64,000 nucleotides of DNA from Halorussus aquaticus. Its GTDB lineage: Archaea > Halobacteriota > Halobacteria > Halobacteriales > Haladaptataceae. How positions within the stretch are numbered: position 1 is the stretch's first letter; each line of letters begins with the position of its first letter. Both the position numbers and the translations under genes were made by a program. Below are positions 42,159 through 50,704 of the stretch, in pieces. The stretch spans positions 806,001 through 870,000 of the forward strand of contig NZ_CP100400.1 in the NCBI RefSeq assembly GCF_024218795.1, read 5' to 3'. The notes below the pieces were generated by a model that was not told the DNA's origin, did not search any database, and saw nothing but the letters and a program-made list of their open reading frames with translations.

Positions 42159-42209
42159 ATGGTAGGTTGTGACAAGCTGGCAATTGAGGTGGTTGCACGT
42201 GCCACCTAG
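42159..42209 (+). CDS. Candidate leaderless upstream ORF of livH
   Basis: ATG at 42159, exactly where transcription should start, opens a 16-codon frame (MVGCDKLAIEVVARAT) that stops at 42207-42209. The stop overlaps the probable livH start GTG at 42199. It is out of frame with livH. It may be a translated leader that couples to, or limits, livH translation. Confidence 0.4.
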   Translation: MVGCDKLAIEVVARAT

Positions 42210-43647
42210 TACTGGGTTGGCTAACGCGGTCGTGACGGGACTGGTCACGGGTAGTATCGTCGCGCTCGGCGCTATCGGGTTGGCGCTGGTGTACAACATC
42301 GCGGAGGTTCCGAACTTCGCCCACGGCGAACTCCTCATGCTCGGGGCGTACATGGCGCTGTTCGTCAACAAACCGGCGACGGTCCCGGTCTTCGAACTGC
42401 TGACGCAGGTGGACGCCGCCCGCGAACTCACCGCACTGGGCTTCGCCGTCCTGTTCGTCCTCTCGGCCGGGTCGGCGCTGGCGTCGGTGTACTTACTCGG
42501 CGGAACGCCCGCGTTGAAGGGGTCGTGGTGGCCCGGCGACCCAAGTCCGGCGCTCGCGCTCGGCGTCCACGCGGTCGCGGCCGCGGCCCTCGGCGTCGTC
42601 GTGAGCCTCGGATTCCCGTCGATTTGGGCCGGACTATTGCTGTCGGCGCTGGTGCTGGCGTGGGTCGCTCCCTTCCTCGAGAAAGTAATCTTCCAGAAGT
42701 TCCGCGCCAAGGACGCCTCGCTGGCGACGATGCTCATCGTCACGCTGGGACTCTCGTTCGTGCTCCGGTTCGGCACGCAGGCATTCTACGGCGGTGAAGT
42801 GCGGACCTACGTCGTCCCGCAGGTCGGCAGCGTGTTCGGCTACGACGTGGGCCTGTCGGCGGCGAAGTTCTTCGACCTGTACGTCACCGGGAACGGTCTC
42901 ACGATGCACGTCATCGACACCGGCCCGTCCCCGGCGCAACCGATGTTCACCGCGGCCTACTCGTGGTTCGCCGTGGTCGCGCTCGTCGCGCTGACGCTCG
43001 GGGTCGCGTTCGCGGTCTACCGCTGGCGGAGCGGCGGCGCCGAGGGGTACGGCACCGCCCACACGGTCGGTCCGAGGTTCAGCGCGGCCATCGCCAGTAT
43101 CGCGACGTTCGTCGCGCTGCTGTTCCTGCTGGCTGGCGGCGGGTCGGTTCCAGAATCGTCGTCGTTCGCGACCCGAATCCGCCTCTCGCTGATGCGAGCG
43201 TCGGTCATCTTCATCGCGGTCGGGATGATGGCGCTGCTGCACTTCCTGCTACAGGAGACCAAGCTCGGCAAGGCGATGCGGGCGTCCAGCGACAACATCG
43301 ACCTCGCCAAGATCACCGGCATCAACACCGACCGCGTGATGATGGCGACGTGGATAATCGCCGGGGCGTTCGCGGCGGTCGGCGGCGTGATGCTCGGGGT
43401 CCTGTTCAGCCAGTTGACGGTCAACATGGGGTTCTTCCTCCTGCTCCCGATGTTCGCCGGGGTCATCCTCGGCGGGCTTCAGTCGGTCTACGGCGCGATT
43501 CTCGGGAGCTACATCGTCGGCCTGTCTATGGACGTCGGCATCTACGCGATTCCGGGTATCGGTTCGACCTACCGAATCCCCATCGCGTTCGCCATCCTGT
43601 TCGTCGTCCTGCTGGTCAAACCCGAAGGAATCACGGGAGGAACCTAA
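42199..43647 (+). CDS. livH: Branched-chain amino acid ABC transporter permease LivH
   Basis: Membrane subunit of a Liv-type importer. The start (GLANAVVTGLVTGSIVALGAIGLALVYNIAEVPNFAHGELLMLGAYMALF) and the end (TKLGKAMRASSDNIDLAKITGINTDRVMMATWIIAGAFAAVGGVMLGVLF, EAA loop) are classic. At about 482 residues it is much longer than bacterial LivH (about 300), with extra membrane segments and loops in the middle (roughly residues 90-330). GTG at 42199 gives the family N-terminus; GTG at 42169 is an alternative. First of four tightly packed genes. Confidence 0.93.
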   Translation: MPPSTGLANAVVTGLVTGSIVALGAIGLALVYNIAEVPNFAHGELLMLGAYMALFVNKPATVPVFELLTQVDAARELTALGFAVLFVLSAGSALASVYLLGGTPALKGSWWPGDPSPALALGVHAVAAAALGVVVSLGFPSIWAGLLLSALVLAWVAPFLEKVIFQKFRAKDASLATMLIVTLGLSFVLRFGTQAFYGGEVRTYVVPQVGSVFGYDVGLSAAKFFDLYVTGNGLTMHVIDTGPSPAQPMFTAAYSWFAVVALVALTLGVAFAVYRWRSGGAEGYGTAHTVGPRFSAAIASIATFVALLFLLAGGGSVPESSSFATRIRLSLMRASVIFIAVGMMALLHFLLQETKLGKAMRASSDNIDLAKITGINTDRVMMATWIIAGAFAAVGGVMLGVLFSQLTVNMGFFLLLPMFAGVILGGLQSVYGAILGSYIVGLSMDVGIYAIPGIGSTYRIPIAFAILFVVLLVKPEGITGGT

Positions 43648-43648
43648 C

Positions 43649-45598
43649 ATGGCACTGTCATCCAGCCTCGTCTCGCTCGGCATCATCGTGGGTATCTACG
43701 CGATACTCGCGCTCGGACTGAACATCAAGTTCGGCTACACGGGCCTGCTCGACATCGGGCACGTGGCGTTCTACCTGACGGGCGCGTACGTCACCGCGCT
43801 GTTGGTCCTGCCGCCGCCCAGCACGCAGCAGTTCGCCACGTATATCCTCGGGTGGAACTGGCCGTGGCTGCCTGCCATCGCGGTCGGGACGCTCGCGGCC
43901 GGACTCCTCGGCATGCTGGTCGCGCTTCCGGCGATTCGGTTGCGAGAGGACTACCTCGCAATCGCGGTCCTCGGCATCTCGGTCATCCTGAAGCGCATCG
44001 TCCAGTCGGAGGGTTGGCTCGCGAACGGTCCGGGTTCGCTCCGCGGATTCAGCCAACCGTTCCGCACGCACTTCCCGCTTCCCGGCGACACGCTCGCGGC
44101 CGCCGCGCTTCTCGGGTTCGTCGTCCTCGTCCTCTGGACGGTCGCGACGTACCTCCTCGCGCAGGTCGGCACCGAACGCGGGACCGACGTCGCGGCGGAC
44201 GGCGGGAAGGCCGAGGGTCCGCAGGCCCCGTCAGACGCCCGCTCCGACGGTGGCGTGACCCGCGATCGCACCATCTCGGGCACCCCCGGAATCGGCGGGT
44301 GGGTCGTGGACGGCCTGCTCGCGCTGACGACGCTCGGCGTCGGCTACGCCGCGGCCCGACGCTCGCGGACCCGGACGAGCGACTCCGAACAGCGACTCCT
44401 GCTCGGTGCTGGCGCGCTGTTCGGTCTGGCCGCGGGCGCTGTCGCGTGGCAAGCGTTCGAGTGGTGGACGGCCTTCGGCGTGAACCTCGACTTCGTCTTC
44501 GGTCTCGTCGTCTTCGCCGCCGTCACCGCGGGCTTCTACGGCGCGAACCGGCGGTACGCCCCGCTCGCTGGTGCAGTCACCGCGACCGCGGCCTTCGGGG
44601 CCGCGTTCCTCGTGGGCGACTCGCCGATGGTCGCGTTCGTCTTCCTCGCCGCGGCGTCGCTGTTCACGTGGGTGTTCGGAGCCGTCGCGGTCGTCCGCCG
44701 ATACAGCGACCTCTCGGGACGCGACTTCGGCGTCGCGCTCGGTCTCGCGGTCGCGTTCGTCGCGTGTTTCGTCCCGCTCATCGTCCTCGGCGGCGGGTCG
44801 GGCGACGCGATGAGCAGCATCGGTCTGTTCGTCACGATGGGACTGCTCGCCGCGTTCCTCTACGGCGTCTACTACCTCGGGTCGAACTGGGACCGATTCG
44901 GTTCCGGCGTCGAGTTCGTCCGCATCGTCGGCGTCGGCGCGATATGGCTGTTCGTCATCCGGTACTTCGTGATGGCCAATATCGTCCCGTTCCAGCGCAA
45001 CGGGGCGAGCGCGGTCGTCCGGAACAGCGTCCAGAACCTGCTCTGGCTGTTGAAGTTCCAAGGCGGGACCGCCGCGTTCGACTACTCGCGGTTCCTGCTG
45101 GTGCTCACGCTGGCGTCGCTGGCGATGCTCTACTACCTCTCGGAGATCACGGTCGAATCGCCGTTCGGCCGGGTGCTGAAGTCCATCCGCGAGGACGAGG
45201 ACGTGGCGACCTCGCTCGGGAAGAACACCTTCGCTTACAAGGTCCAGAGCATGATGCTCGGGTCGGCGCTCGCCGGGTTCGCCGGCGGACTGACCGCCAT
45301 CTACTTCCAGAGTCTAGTCCACACGATGTTCGCGCCGCGGGTGACGTTCATCGCGTTCCTCGCGCTCATCATCGGTGGCACCGCCAACAACAAGGGGATG
45401 ATTCTGGGCGCGACCATCTACTGGGCGTTCCAGAAGGCGACCGCCGACATCGCCGCGTTCTTCCCGACCGCGGCGCGCTCGTCGGTGCAGGCGCTCCGAC
45501 TCGCGTTCATCGGCGCGCTCCTCATCGTCATCCTCTACTACCGCCCCGAAGGGCTGTGGGGCGAGAAACGAACCGTCGCGGAGGTGGCAGAAGAATGA
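43649..45598 (+). CDS. livM: Branched-chain amino acid ABC transporter permease LivM
   Basis: Second permease subunit, 649 residues. The N-terminal part (GIIVGIYAILALGLNIKFGYTGLLDIGHVAFYLTGAYV) and the C-terminal part (SPFGRVLKSIREDEDVATSLGKNTFAYKVQSMMLGSALAGFAGGLTAIYF) are standard. Between them, from about residue 165 to 450, there is an acidic linker and several extra hydrophobic segments not found in bacterial LivM (about 420 residues). It starts one base after the livH stop and overlaps livG by four bases (ATGA). Confidence 0.93.
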   Translation: MALSSSLVSLGIIVGIYAILALGLNIKFGYTGLLDIGHVAFYLTGAYVTALLVLPPPSTQQFATYILGWNWPWLPAIAVGTLAAGLLGMLVALPAIRLREDYLAIAVLGISVILKRIVQSEGWLANGPGSLRGFSQPFRTHFPLPGDTLAAAALLGFVVLVLWTVATYLLAQVGTERGTDVAADGGKAEGPQAPSDARSDGGVTRDRTISGTPGIGGWVVDGLLALTTLGVGYAAARRSRTRTSDSEQRLLLGAGALFGLAAGAVAWQAFEWWTAFGVNLDFVFGLVVFAAVTAGFYGANRRYAPLAGAVTATAAFGAAFLVGDSPMVAFVFLAAASLFTWVFGAVAVVRRYSDLSGRDFGVALGLAVAFVACFVPLIVLGGGSGDAMSSIGLFVTMGLLAAFLYGVYYLGSNWDRFGSGVEFVRIVGVGAIWLFVIRYFVMANIVPFQRNGASAVVRNSVQNLLWLLKFQGGTAAFDYSRFLLVLTLASLAMLYYLSEITVESPFGRVLKSIREDEDVATSLGKNTFAYKVQSMMLGSALAGFAGGLTAIYFQSLVHTMFAPRVTFIAFLALIIGGTANNKGMILGATIYWAFQKATADIAAFFPTAARSSVQALRLAFIGALLIVILYYRPEGLWGEKRTVAEVAEE

Positions 45599-46599
45599 GC
45601 GAGACAGTCGAATCCGAACACGAGACGCACGGAACCGGCGAAGCGATACTCGAAGTCGAAGGCCTGCGCAAGACGTTCGGCGGCATCACCGCCGTGGACG
45701 GCGCGACCTTCGAAGTCGAGGAGGGCACCGTCACGGGCCTCATCGGTCCGAACGGTGCCGGGAAGACGACGACGTTCAACCTCATCAGCGGGTTCTACGA
45801 ACCCGACGGCGGGACCGTCCGGTACCGCGACACCGACCTGCAGGACATCATGCGCCCCAGCGACACCGAACAGGGCATCTGGATGGGTGCCTCGGGCATG
45901 ACGTTCGGCGGCGTCGGCATCGCGGCCGCGGCGACCGCCGGTGTCTCCACGCTCGGACTCGGCGGGGCGGCGCTCGTGGGCGCGGGTATCGGTGCTGGCA
46001 TCTATCAGGCCGAGGAGAAGGTCAAGAACGACTACCTCGACGTGAAGAACAAGCGTCCGTTCCGGGTCTCCCAAGAGGGACTCTCCCGGACGTTCCAACT
46101 CACACGCGAGCTACAGGGCCTGACGGTGCTGGAGAACCTGATGCTCGCGCCGCAGGACCAGCGCGGCGAGAGCCTCACCAACGCGTGGTTCCGGCGCGGT
46201 GCGGTCGCCGAGGAGGAATCGGAGGTGCGCGAGCGTGCCGTCGAGATGCTGGAGTTCCTCGAAATCGACCACCTCACCAACGAGTACGCGGGGAACCTCT
46301 CGGGCGGCCAGCGCAAACTGCTGGAACTCGGGCGGGTGCTGATGACCGACCCCGACCTCATCCTGCTCGACGAACCGGTGGCCGGGGTCAACCCCGCGCT
46401 GACCGACAAGTTGCTGGAGCGAATCGAGAGTCTGCGCGAGCAGGGCTACACGTTCTGCATCGTCGAACACGACATGGAGGTCATCATGAACCTCTCGGAC
46501 ACCATCATCGTCATGGACCAAGGCAAGAAACTCATGCAAGGCACGCCCGAAGAGGTACAGAACGACCAGCGAGTTGTGGACGCCTATCTGGGGGGATAA
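45595..46599 (+). CDS. livG: Branched-chain amino acid ABC transporter ATPase LivG, with hydrophobic insertion
   Basis: A 334-residue ATP-binding subunit. Walker A is GPNGAGKTT (51-59), the Q-loop GLSRTFQLTREL (near 168), signature LSGGQRK, Walker B LILLDEPVAGV. Bacterial LivG is about 255 residues; here about 75 residues are inserted between Walker A and the Q-loop (about 82-157). The insertion includes a 40-residue hydrophobic, Gly/Ala-rich stretch (FGGVGIAAAATAGVSTLGLG, then GAALVGAGIGAG) and a charged end (EEKVKNDYLDVKNKRPFRV). The catalytic motifs remain intact. Confidence 0.92.
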   Translation: MSETVESEHETHGTGEAILEVEGLRKTFGGITAVDGATFEVEEGTVTGLIGPNGAGKTTTFNLISGFYEPDGGTVRYRDTDLQDIMRPSDTEQGIWMGASGMTFGGVGIAAAATAGVSTLGLGGAALVGAGIGAGIYQAEEKVKNDYLDVKNKRPFRVSQEGLSRTFQLTRELQGLTVLENLMLAPQDQRGESLTNAWFRRGAVAEEESEVRERAVEMLEFLEIDHLTNEYAGNLSGGQRKLLELGRVLMTDPDLILLDEPVAGVNPALTDKLLERIESLREQGYTFCIVEHDMEVIMNLSDTIIVMDQGKKLMQGTPEEVQNDQRVVDAYLGG

Positions 46600-46602
46600 C
46601 CG

Positions 46603-47352
46603 ATGGCGCTACTCGAAGCCCACGACATCGTGTCGGGCTACGGCGACGCCCAGATTCTCCACGGCGTCTCGATGGACGTCCACGAGGACGAAATCGTCTG
46701 CATCATCGGTCCGAACGGTGCCGGGAAGTCCACGTTCATGAAGGCCGTGTTCGGTCTCATCGACTGCTGGGAGGGGTCGGTCACGTTCGACGGCGACGCC
46801 ATCACCGACCTCCGTCCGGACGAGATCACCCGCGAGGGGATGTGCTACGTCCCGCAGGTGGACAACGTGTTTCCGAACCTGACGGTGCGGGAGAACTTGG
46901 AGATGGGCGCGTACATCTTGGACGAGATGCCCGACGACGCCCTCGAAGAGGTGTTCGACCGGTTCCCGATTCTGGAGGAGCGACAGAACCAGAAGGCCGG
47001 AACCATGTCGGGCGGCCAGCAGCAGATGCTCGCCATGGGCCGCGGTCTGATGGTGGATCCGGACCTGATGCTGGTAGACGAACCCTCGGCGGGTCTCGCG
47101 CCGGACCTGGTGGACGAGGTGTTCCGGAAGATAATCGAGATAAACGAGTCGGGCACGGCCATCCTGATGGTCGAGCAGAACGCGCGGAAGGCCCTGCGAA
47201 ACTCCGACCGGGGCTACGTGCTGGAGATGGGCGAGAACCGCTTCGAGGACACGGGCGACGCCCTGCTCGACAACGAGGAGGTGACCGAACTCTACCTCGG
47301 TGCCGGTGGCGGCGACGCGGGCGATACCGGCGAGACGGCGACCGACGACTAG
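46603..47352 (+). CDS. livF: Branched-chain amino acid ABC transporter ATPase LivF
   Basis: The second ATPase, 249 residues and of normal length. Walker A GPNGAGKST, Q-loop YVPQVDNVFPNLTVRENLEMGAY, signature MSGGQQQMLAMGRGLM, Walker B LMLVDEPSAGLAPDLVDEVF, switch His region LMVEQNARKAL. A short acidic Gly/Thr-rich tail follows. It starts three bases after the livG stop and is the last gene of the livHMGF operon. T-rich tracts follow its stop. Confidence 0.95.
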   Translation: MALLEAHDIVSGYGDAQILHGVSMDVHEDEIVCIIGPNGAGKSTFMKAVFGLIDCWEGSVTFDGDAITDLRPDEITREGMCYVPQVDNVFPNLTVRENLEMGAYILDEMPDDALEEVFDRFPILEERQNQKAGTMSGGQQQMLAMGRGLMVDPDLMLVDEPSAGLAPDLVDEVFRKIIEINESGTAILMVEQNARKALRNSDRGYVLEMGENRFEDTGDALLDNEEVTELYLGAGGGDAGDTGETATDD

Positions 47353-47361
47353 CGACCCCCG

Positions 47362-47378
47362 TTTTTCGACCGCCTTTT
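47362..47378 (+). terminator. T-rich terminator after livF
   Basis: A run of five T (47362-47366) and one of four T (47375-47378) begin ten bases after the livF stop, the usual archaeal intrinsic termination signal. Confidence 0.45.
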
Positions 47379-47713
47379 CGGATTTCGAGTTCGAGAGCGA
47401 CTGTTCCTCCGTCCGGCGCGTGCAGGTGTCGTCACCGTTTTCGTGGCAGTCGCTGGCTGTGCTGTACCGTCGCAGTTCCTGACGGTACTGTTCCGGTGGT
47501 AGCAACTCATTTCCCTCTTCCCACAGCAGTCGCTGTTCGACTTCACGACCGGTTTTCGTCTGGCTCAGCCCTCTCTCAGGTTAGTCGGACTGACAGTTCT
47601 ACAGTAGGCCCGCACTCGTTTGTCCGGAACCGCGCGAGGCGTCCGGGCGGGATTCGTCCCGTCATCGCACTTCAACTCTCGCGTCGCTGGTCGTTGCCGG
47701 TTCAGACGTGCGC

Positions 47714-47719
47714 AAAAAA
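47714..47719 (-). terminator. T6 terminator of the first livK
   Basis: Six consecutive T on the minus strand, about 20 bases past the stop of the binding-protein gene. Confidence 0.4.
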
Positions 47720-47737
47720 TGGTCGGTCGTCGCGGTC

Positions 47738-49105
47738 CTACCCCTGCGTCGTCGTGGTGGTGCTACCACCGCCACCATCGAGTCTCCCCCGGAAGAAACT
47801 CCGCGGAATCGTCTCCAGCGACTCCGTCGAACCGTCGTCTTGCACTTGCAGGATAGCGAACTGGTTGAGCGGTTCGAGCGACTCGTTGAGGTTGACGGGA
47901 CTCGACGCGCCTTGGTAGTTGATGTCCTCGCCGTTCGACAGCAGGTCCTTGGCCTTCTGGAACTCGCCGACGGTCACGACGTTGGCCTGCTGGCCGCCGC
48001 CCCCGCCACCGCCGTCGGCCGCGGTCGTCGCGGTCTGCTGGCTAGCGCCCTCCTCGGGGCGCGAGACCGACCGGATGTTCCCAGCGATGGCGGTTCCCGA
48101 CGCCTCTCCGGCCGCCTGGATGGCGAGTGCCTGCAGGAACAGACCGTCGTAGGCGTGGGGCGCGAACAGCGTCCCGGACTGTTCGCCCATCTTCTCCTCG
48201 AACGCGGTCTGGCCCGGCGTCTGCTCCGGATTGGGCGAGGCGAGGTACATCCCGGACGTGATGTTGCTCAGACTGCTGAGGAAGTCCGAGGAGTTCAGCC
48301 CCTCGCTCAGGACCCACTCGCCGCCGTAGCCGCCGTTGCTCCACTGGTTCAGGATGGTCCGACCGTTGCCGGGGTAGCCGATGAACCCGATGGCGTCGGG
48401 GTCGTTCTGGAACAGCGTGTCGAGCGTCGAGGTGTAGTCGCTAGCTCGTTGGCTGTAGCCGACCATCCCGACCGTCTCTCCTTGGAACTGCGCGCGGGCC
48501 TTCTCCGCCAACCCCTGCCCGTAGGGGTTGTCGACGAAGAGGAACGCCGCCCTGTCCGCGCCGATGTACTGGTCGTCGTTCATGATGCGACCCATCACGA
48601 TACCCTGTTGGGCGTCGTTCGGCGCGGTCCGACCGAAGTACTTCAGGCTCCTGTCCTCGTTGTAACCGATCTCCGAGAGCGCGGGCGACGTACTGGCGTT
48701 GCTCATCTGCATCACTTGGTCGGCGGCGACGTTCTGAGCGAGAGGAACCGACACGCCGCTGGACGCCGCGCCGACGAAGCCGATGATGTTCTGCTCGTTG
48801 ACCAGCGAGTTGTACTGCTGGATGGCCCGCGAAGGCTGGGTCTGGCTGTCGGTGTTCGTCATGTTTATCTGTCGGTCCAGCGGCCCGCCCGCGTCGTTCA
48901 CGTCCTGCACCGCGACGTTGACCGCCTTCTGCATCCCGCTCCCGTAGGCGCTCAGGTTCCCCGTAATCGGGAGAATCGACCCCATCTGGATAGCGCCGCC
49001 CTGTGCGGCACCTGCGGACGTTGACAGTCCGGTCAACCCGGCCACCCCCGCGGCCGTCGCGCCTTTTAGATACACCCGTCGTGTCGTTCGGTAGTTCTCT
49101 GACAT
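47738..49105 (-). CDS. livK: Branched-chain amino acid ABC transporter substrate-binding protein (no lipobox)
   Basis: A 455-residue periplasmic-type binding protein with a twin-arginine signal (RRVYLKGATAAGVAGL) but no lipobox cysteine; after cleavage near SAGAAQ it would be soluble or held otherwise. The receptor core starts IQMGSILPITGNLSAYGSGMQKAVNVAVQDVND and includes IIGFVGAASSGVSVPLAQNVAADQVMQMSNAST. It has a Gly-rich insertion (SQQTATTAADGGGGGGGQQ) and a Gly/Thr-rich C-terminus. It is convergent with livHMGF and transcribed separately; a TATA (TTGTTTATT, about 49131-49139) fits a leaderless start. Confidence 0.92.
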   Translation of the reverse strand: MSENYRTTRRVYLKGATAAGVAGLTGLSTSAGAAQGGAIQMGSILPITGNLSAYGSGMQKAVNVAVQDVNDAGGPLDRQINMTNTDSQTQPSRAIQQYNSLVNEQNIIGFVGAASSGVSVPLAQNVAADQVMQMSNASTSPALSEIGYNEDRSLKYFGRTAPNDAQQGIVMGRIMNDDQYIGADRAAFLFVDNPYGQGLAEKARAQFQGETVGMVGYSQRASDYTSTLDTLFQNDPDAIGFIGYPGNGRTILNQWSNGGYGGEWVLSEGLNSSDFLSSLSNITSGMYLASPNPEQTPGQTAFEEKMGEQSGTLFAPHAYDGLFLQALAIQAAGEASGTAIAGNIRSVSRPEEGASQQTATTAADGGGGGGGQQANVVTVGEFQKAKDLLSNGEDINYQGASSPVNLNESLEPLNQFAILQVQDDGSTESLETIPRSFFRGRLDGGGGSTTTTTQG

Positions 49106-49273
49106 CTCCGACGTATCACACGACGTGGTGCTAATAAACAATTGTGTATGCTTACCACGGCACGTCGCGATAGTTCAATCGAGTGCAGTCGACGACGAAG
49201 AAGATGAAAGTGTGTGCCTCTGATTCGATGCCGAAAGAGAGTGCAAGCGGGTCCCGCGATGGTGCCGAATCCG

Positions 49274-50557
49274 TTACAGCTTACCCTCGAACCACGACCG
49301 TTCGATGGTGTCCAGTTGCTTCCGTTTGCCCTGCTGAATCTGCATGATGGCGAACTTGTTGAGCGGTTCGAGCGACTTGTTCATGTCCACGGGACTGGAC
49401 GCGCCCTGATAGTTGATGTCCTCGCCGTCGTCCAGCAGGTCCTTGGCCTTCTGGAACTGCCCGGCGTACACCTTCGTGCCCTCGCGGGACATCGCCCGGA
49501 TGTTCTTGGCGATGGCCTTGCCGGACGCCTTCCCGGCCTTGTGCATGGCCAGCGCCTGCAGGAACAGGCCGTCGTAGGCGTGAGCGGCGAACAGCGTCCC
49601 GGACTTGTCGCCCATGCCCTCGTTGAACGCTTTCGTACTCTTCTTCGCGGAATCGGGACTCGGCGACGCGAGATACATCCCGTCGGTGATGGATTTCAGA
49701 CTGTTGAAGAACCCCTCGTCGTTGAGGCCCTCGCTCAGGACCCACTCGCCGCCGTAGCCGCCGTTGTCCCACTGCTTGAGGATGGTCTTCCCGTTACCGG
49801 GATAGCCGACGAAGCCGATGGCGTCGGGGTCGTCCTCGAACAGTTTGTCGAGCGTCGAGGTGTAGTCGGAGGACTTCTTGTCGTACGGGACCACCGCGGT
49901 CGTCTCGCCGTCGAACGCCTTCTTCGCCTTCTGTGCCAGTCCCTTGCCGTACGCGTTCGCGACGTGGAGGAACGCGGCCTTGTCCGCACCGATGAACTTG
50001 TCCTCGTTCATGATGCGGCCCATCACGATGCCCTGCTGACCGTCGTTCGGGGCGGTCCGACCGAAGTACTTCAGGCTCTCGTCGTCGTTGTAGCCGATTT
50101 CGGCGAGTGCCGGAGTCGTGCTGGCGTTGCTGACCTGCATCACTTGGTCGGAGGCGACGTTCTTGGCGAGGGGAACCGACACCCCGCTGGAGGCCGCGCC
50201 GACGAACCCGACGATGTTGTTCTCGTTGACCAGCGATTTGTACTTCTGCTGGGCCTTACTCGGTTTGGTCTCGCTGTCCTTGTTGTGGACCTTCACCGTT
50301 CGGCCGAGGGGGCCGCCCGCGTCGTTGATGTGCTTCTTCGCGAGGTTCACCGCTTGTTGCATGCCGCCGCCGTAGGCGCTCAGTGACCCAGTAATCGGGA
50401 GAATCGAACCCATGTGGATGGGGCCAGCGCCGCCGTCGCCGCCACCGCCACCGCCGGAGATGCTGCCGATACAACCTGAGAGACCGGTGACCCCGGCGGC
50501 ACCGAGCGCTGCTGTCGTCTTTAGATACGTGCGCCGCGACTTTTCCGTGTCTGTCAT
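49274..50557 (-). CDS. livK: Branched-chain amino acid ABC transporter substrate-binding protein, lipoprotein
   Basis: A 427-residue paralogue of the neighbouring binding protein, similar along the whole core (PIHMGSILPITGSLSAYGGGMQQAVNLAKKHINDAGGPLGR, YFGRTAPNDGQQGIVMGRIMNEDKFIGADKAAFLHV). It differs in having a lipobox (VTGLSGCIG) after the twin-arginine RRTYLK, a Gly-rich tether, and many Lys where the other has Gln, Arg or Asn. It has its own TATA (TTTTTATAC, about 50582-50590) for a leaderless start at 50557. Probably serves the same LivHMGF importer with different ligand or localisation. Confidence 0.93.
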   Translation of the reverse strand: MTDTEKSRRTYLKTTAALGAAGVTGLSGCIGSISGGGGGGDGGAGPIHMGSILPITGSLSAYGGGMQQAVNLAKKHINDAGGPLGRTVKVHNKDSETKPSKAQQKYKSLVNENNIVGFVGAASSGVSVPLAKNVASDQVMQVSNASTTPALAEIGYNDDESLKYFGRTAPNDGQQGIVMGRIMNEDKFIGADKAAFLHVANAYGKGLAQKAKKAFDGETTAVVPYDKKSSDYTSTLDKLFEDDPDAIGFVGYPGNGKTILKQWDNGGYGGEWVLSEGLNDEGFFNSLKSITDGMYLASPSPDSAKKSTKAFNEGMGDKSGTLFAAHAYDGLFLQALAMHKAGKASGKAIAKNIRAMSREGTKVYAGQFQKAKDLLDDGEDINYQGASSPVDMNKSLEPLNKFAIMQIQQGKRKQLDTIERSWFEGKL

Positions 50558-50647
50558 AGTCTACCAGAAGGTCTCATACCGGGTATAAAAATGTTTGCAA
50601 CCTGTGAACCAAACACATACCTTGGTGAAAGTTTACTCGGAGTCGAA

Positions 50648-50656
50648 TTTTTATTT
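50648..50656 (+). promoter_or_regulatory. TATA box of pgk
   Basis: TTTTTATTT predicts a start site at about 50678, giving a 27-base leader before the ATG at 50705, or a leaderless start at the in-frame ATG at 50678. Confidence 0.5.
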
Positions 50657-50704
50657 GTCAGCCAGCCCGACACATATATGACTCGGGCTATCGGAGTCAC
50701 GTAC

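Larger units (their letters stand above)
47353..47737. other. Convergent intergenic gap
   Basis: About 385 bases between livF and the convergent binding-protein gene. No convincing ORF. It holds the livF T-tracts, a perfect inverted repeat at 47464-47488 (GTACCGTC/GACGGTAC, 9-base spacer), two copies of GCAGTCGCTG (47446-47455, 47526-47535), and an A6 tract at 47714-47719 that is a T6 terminator for the minus-strand gene. Confidence 0.5.
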
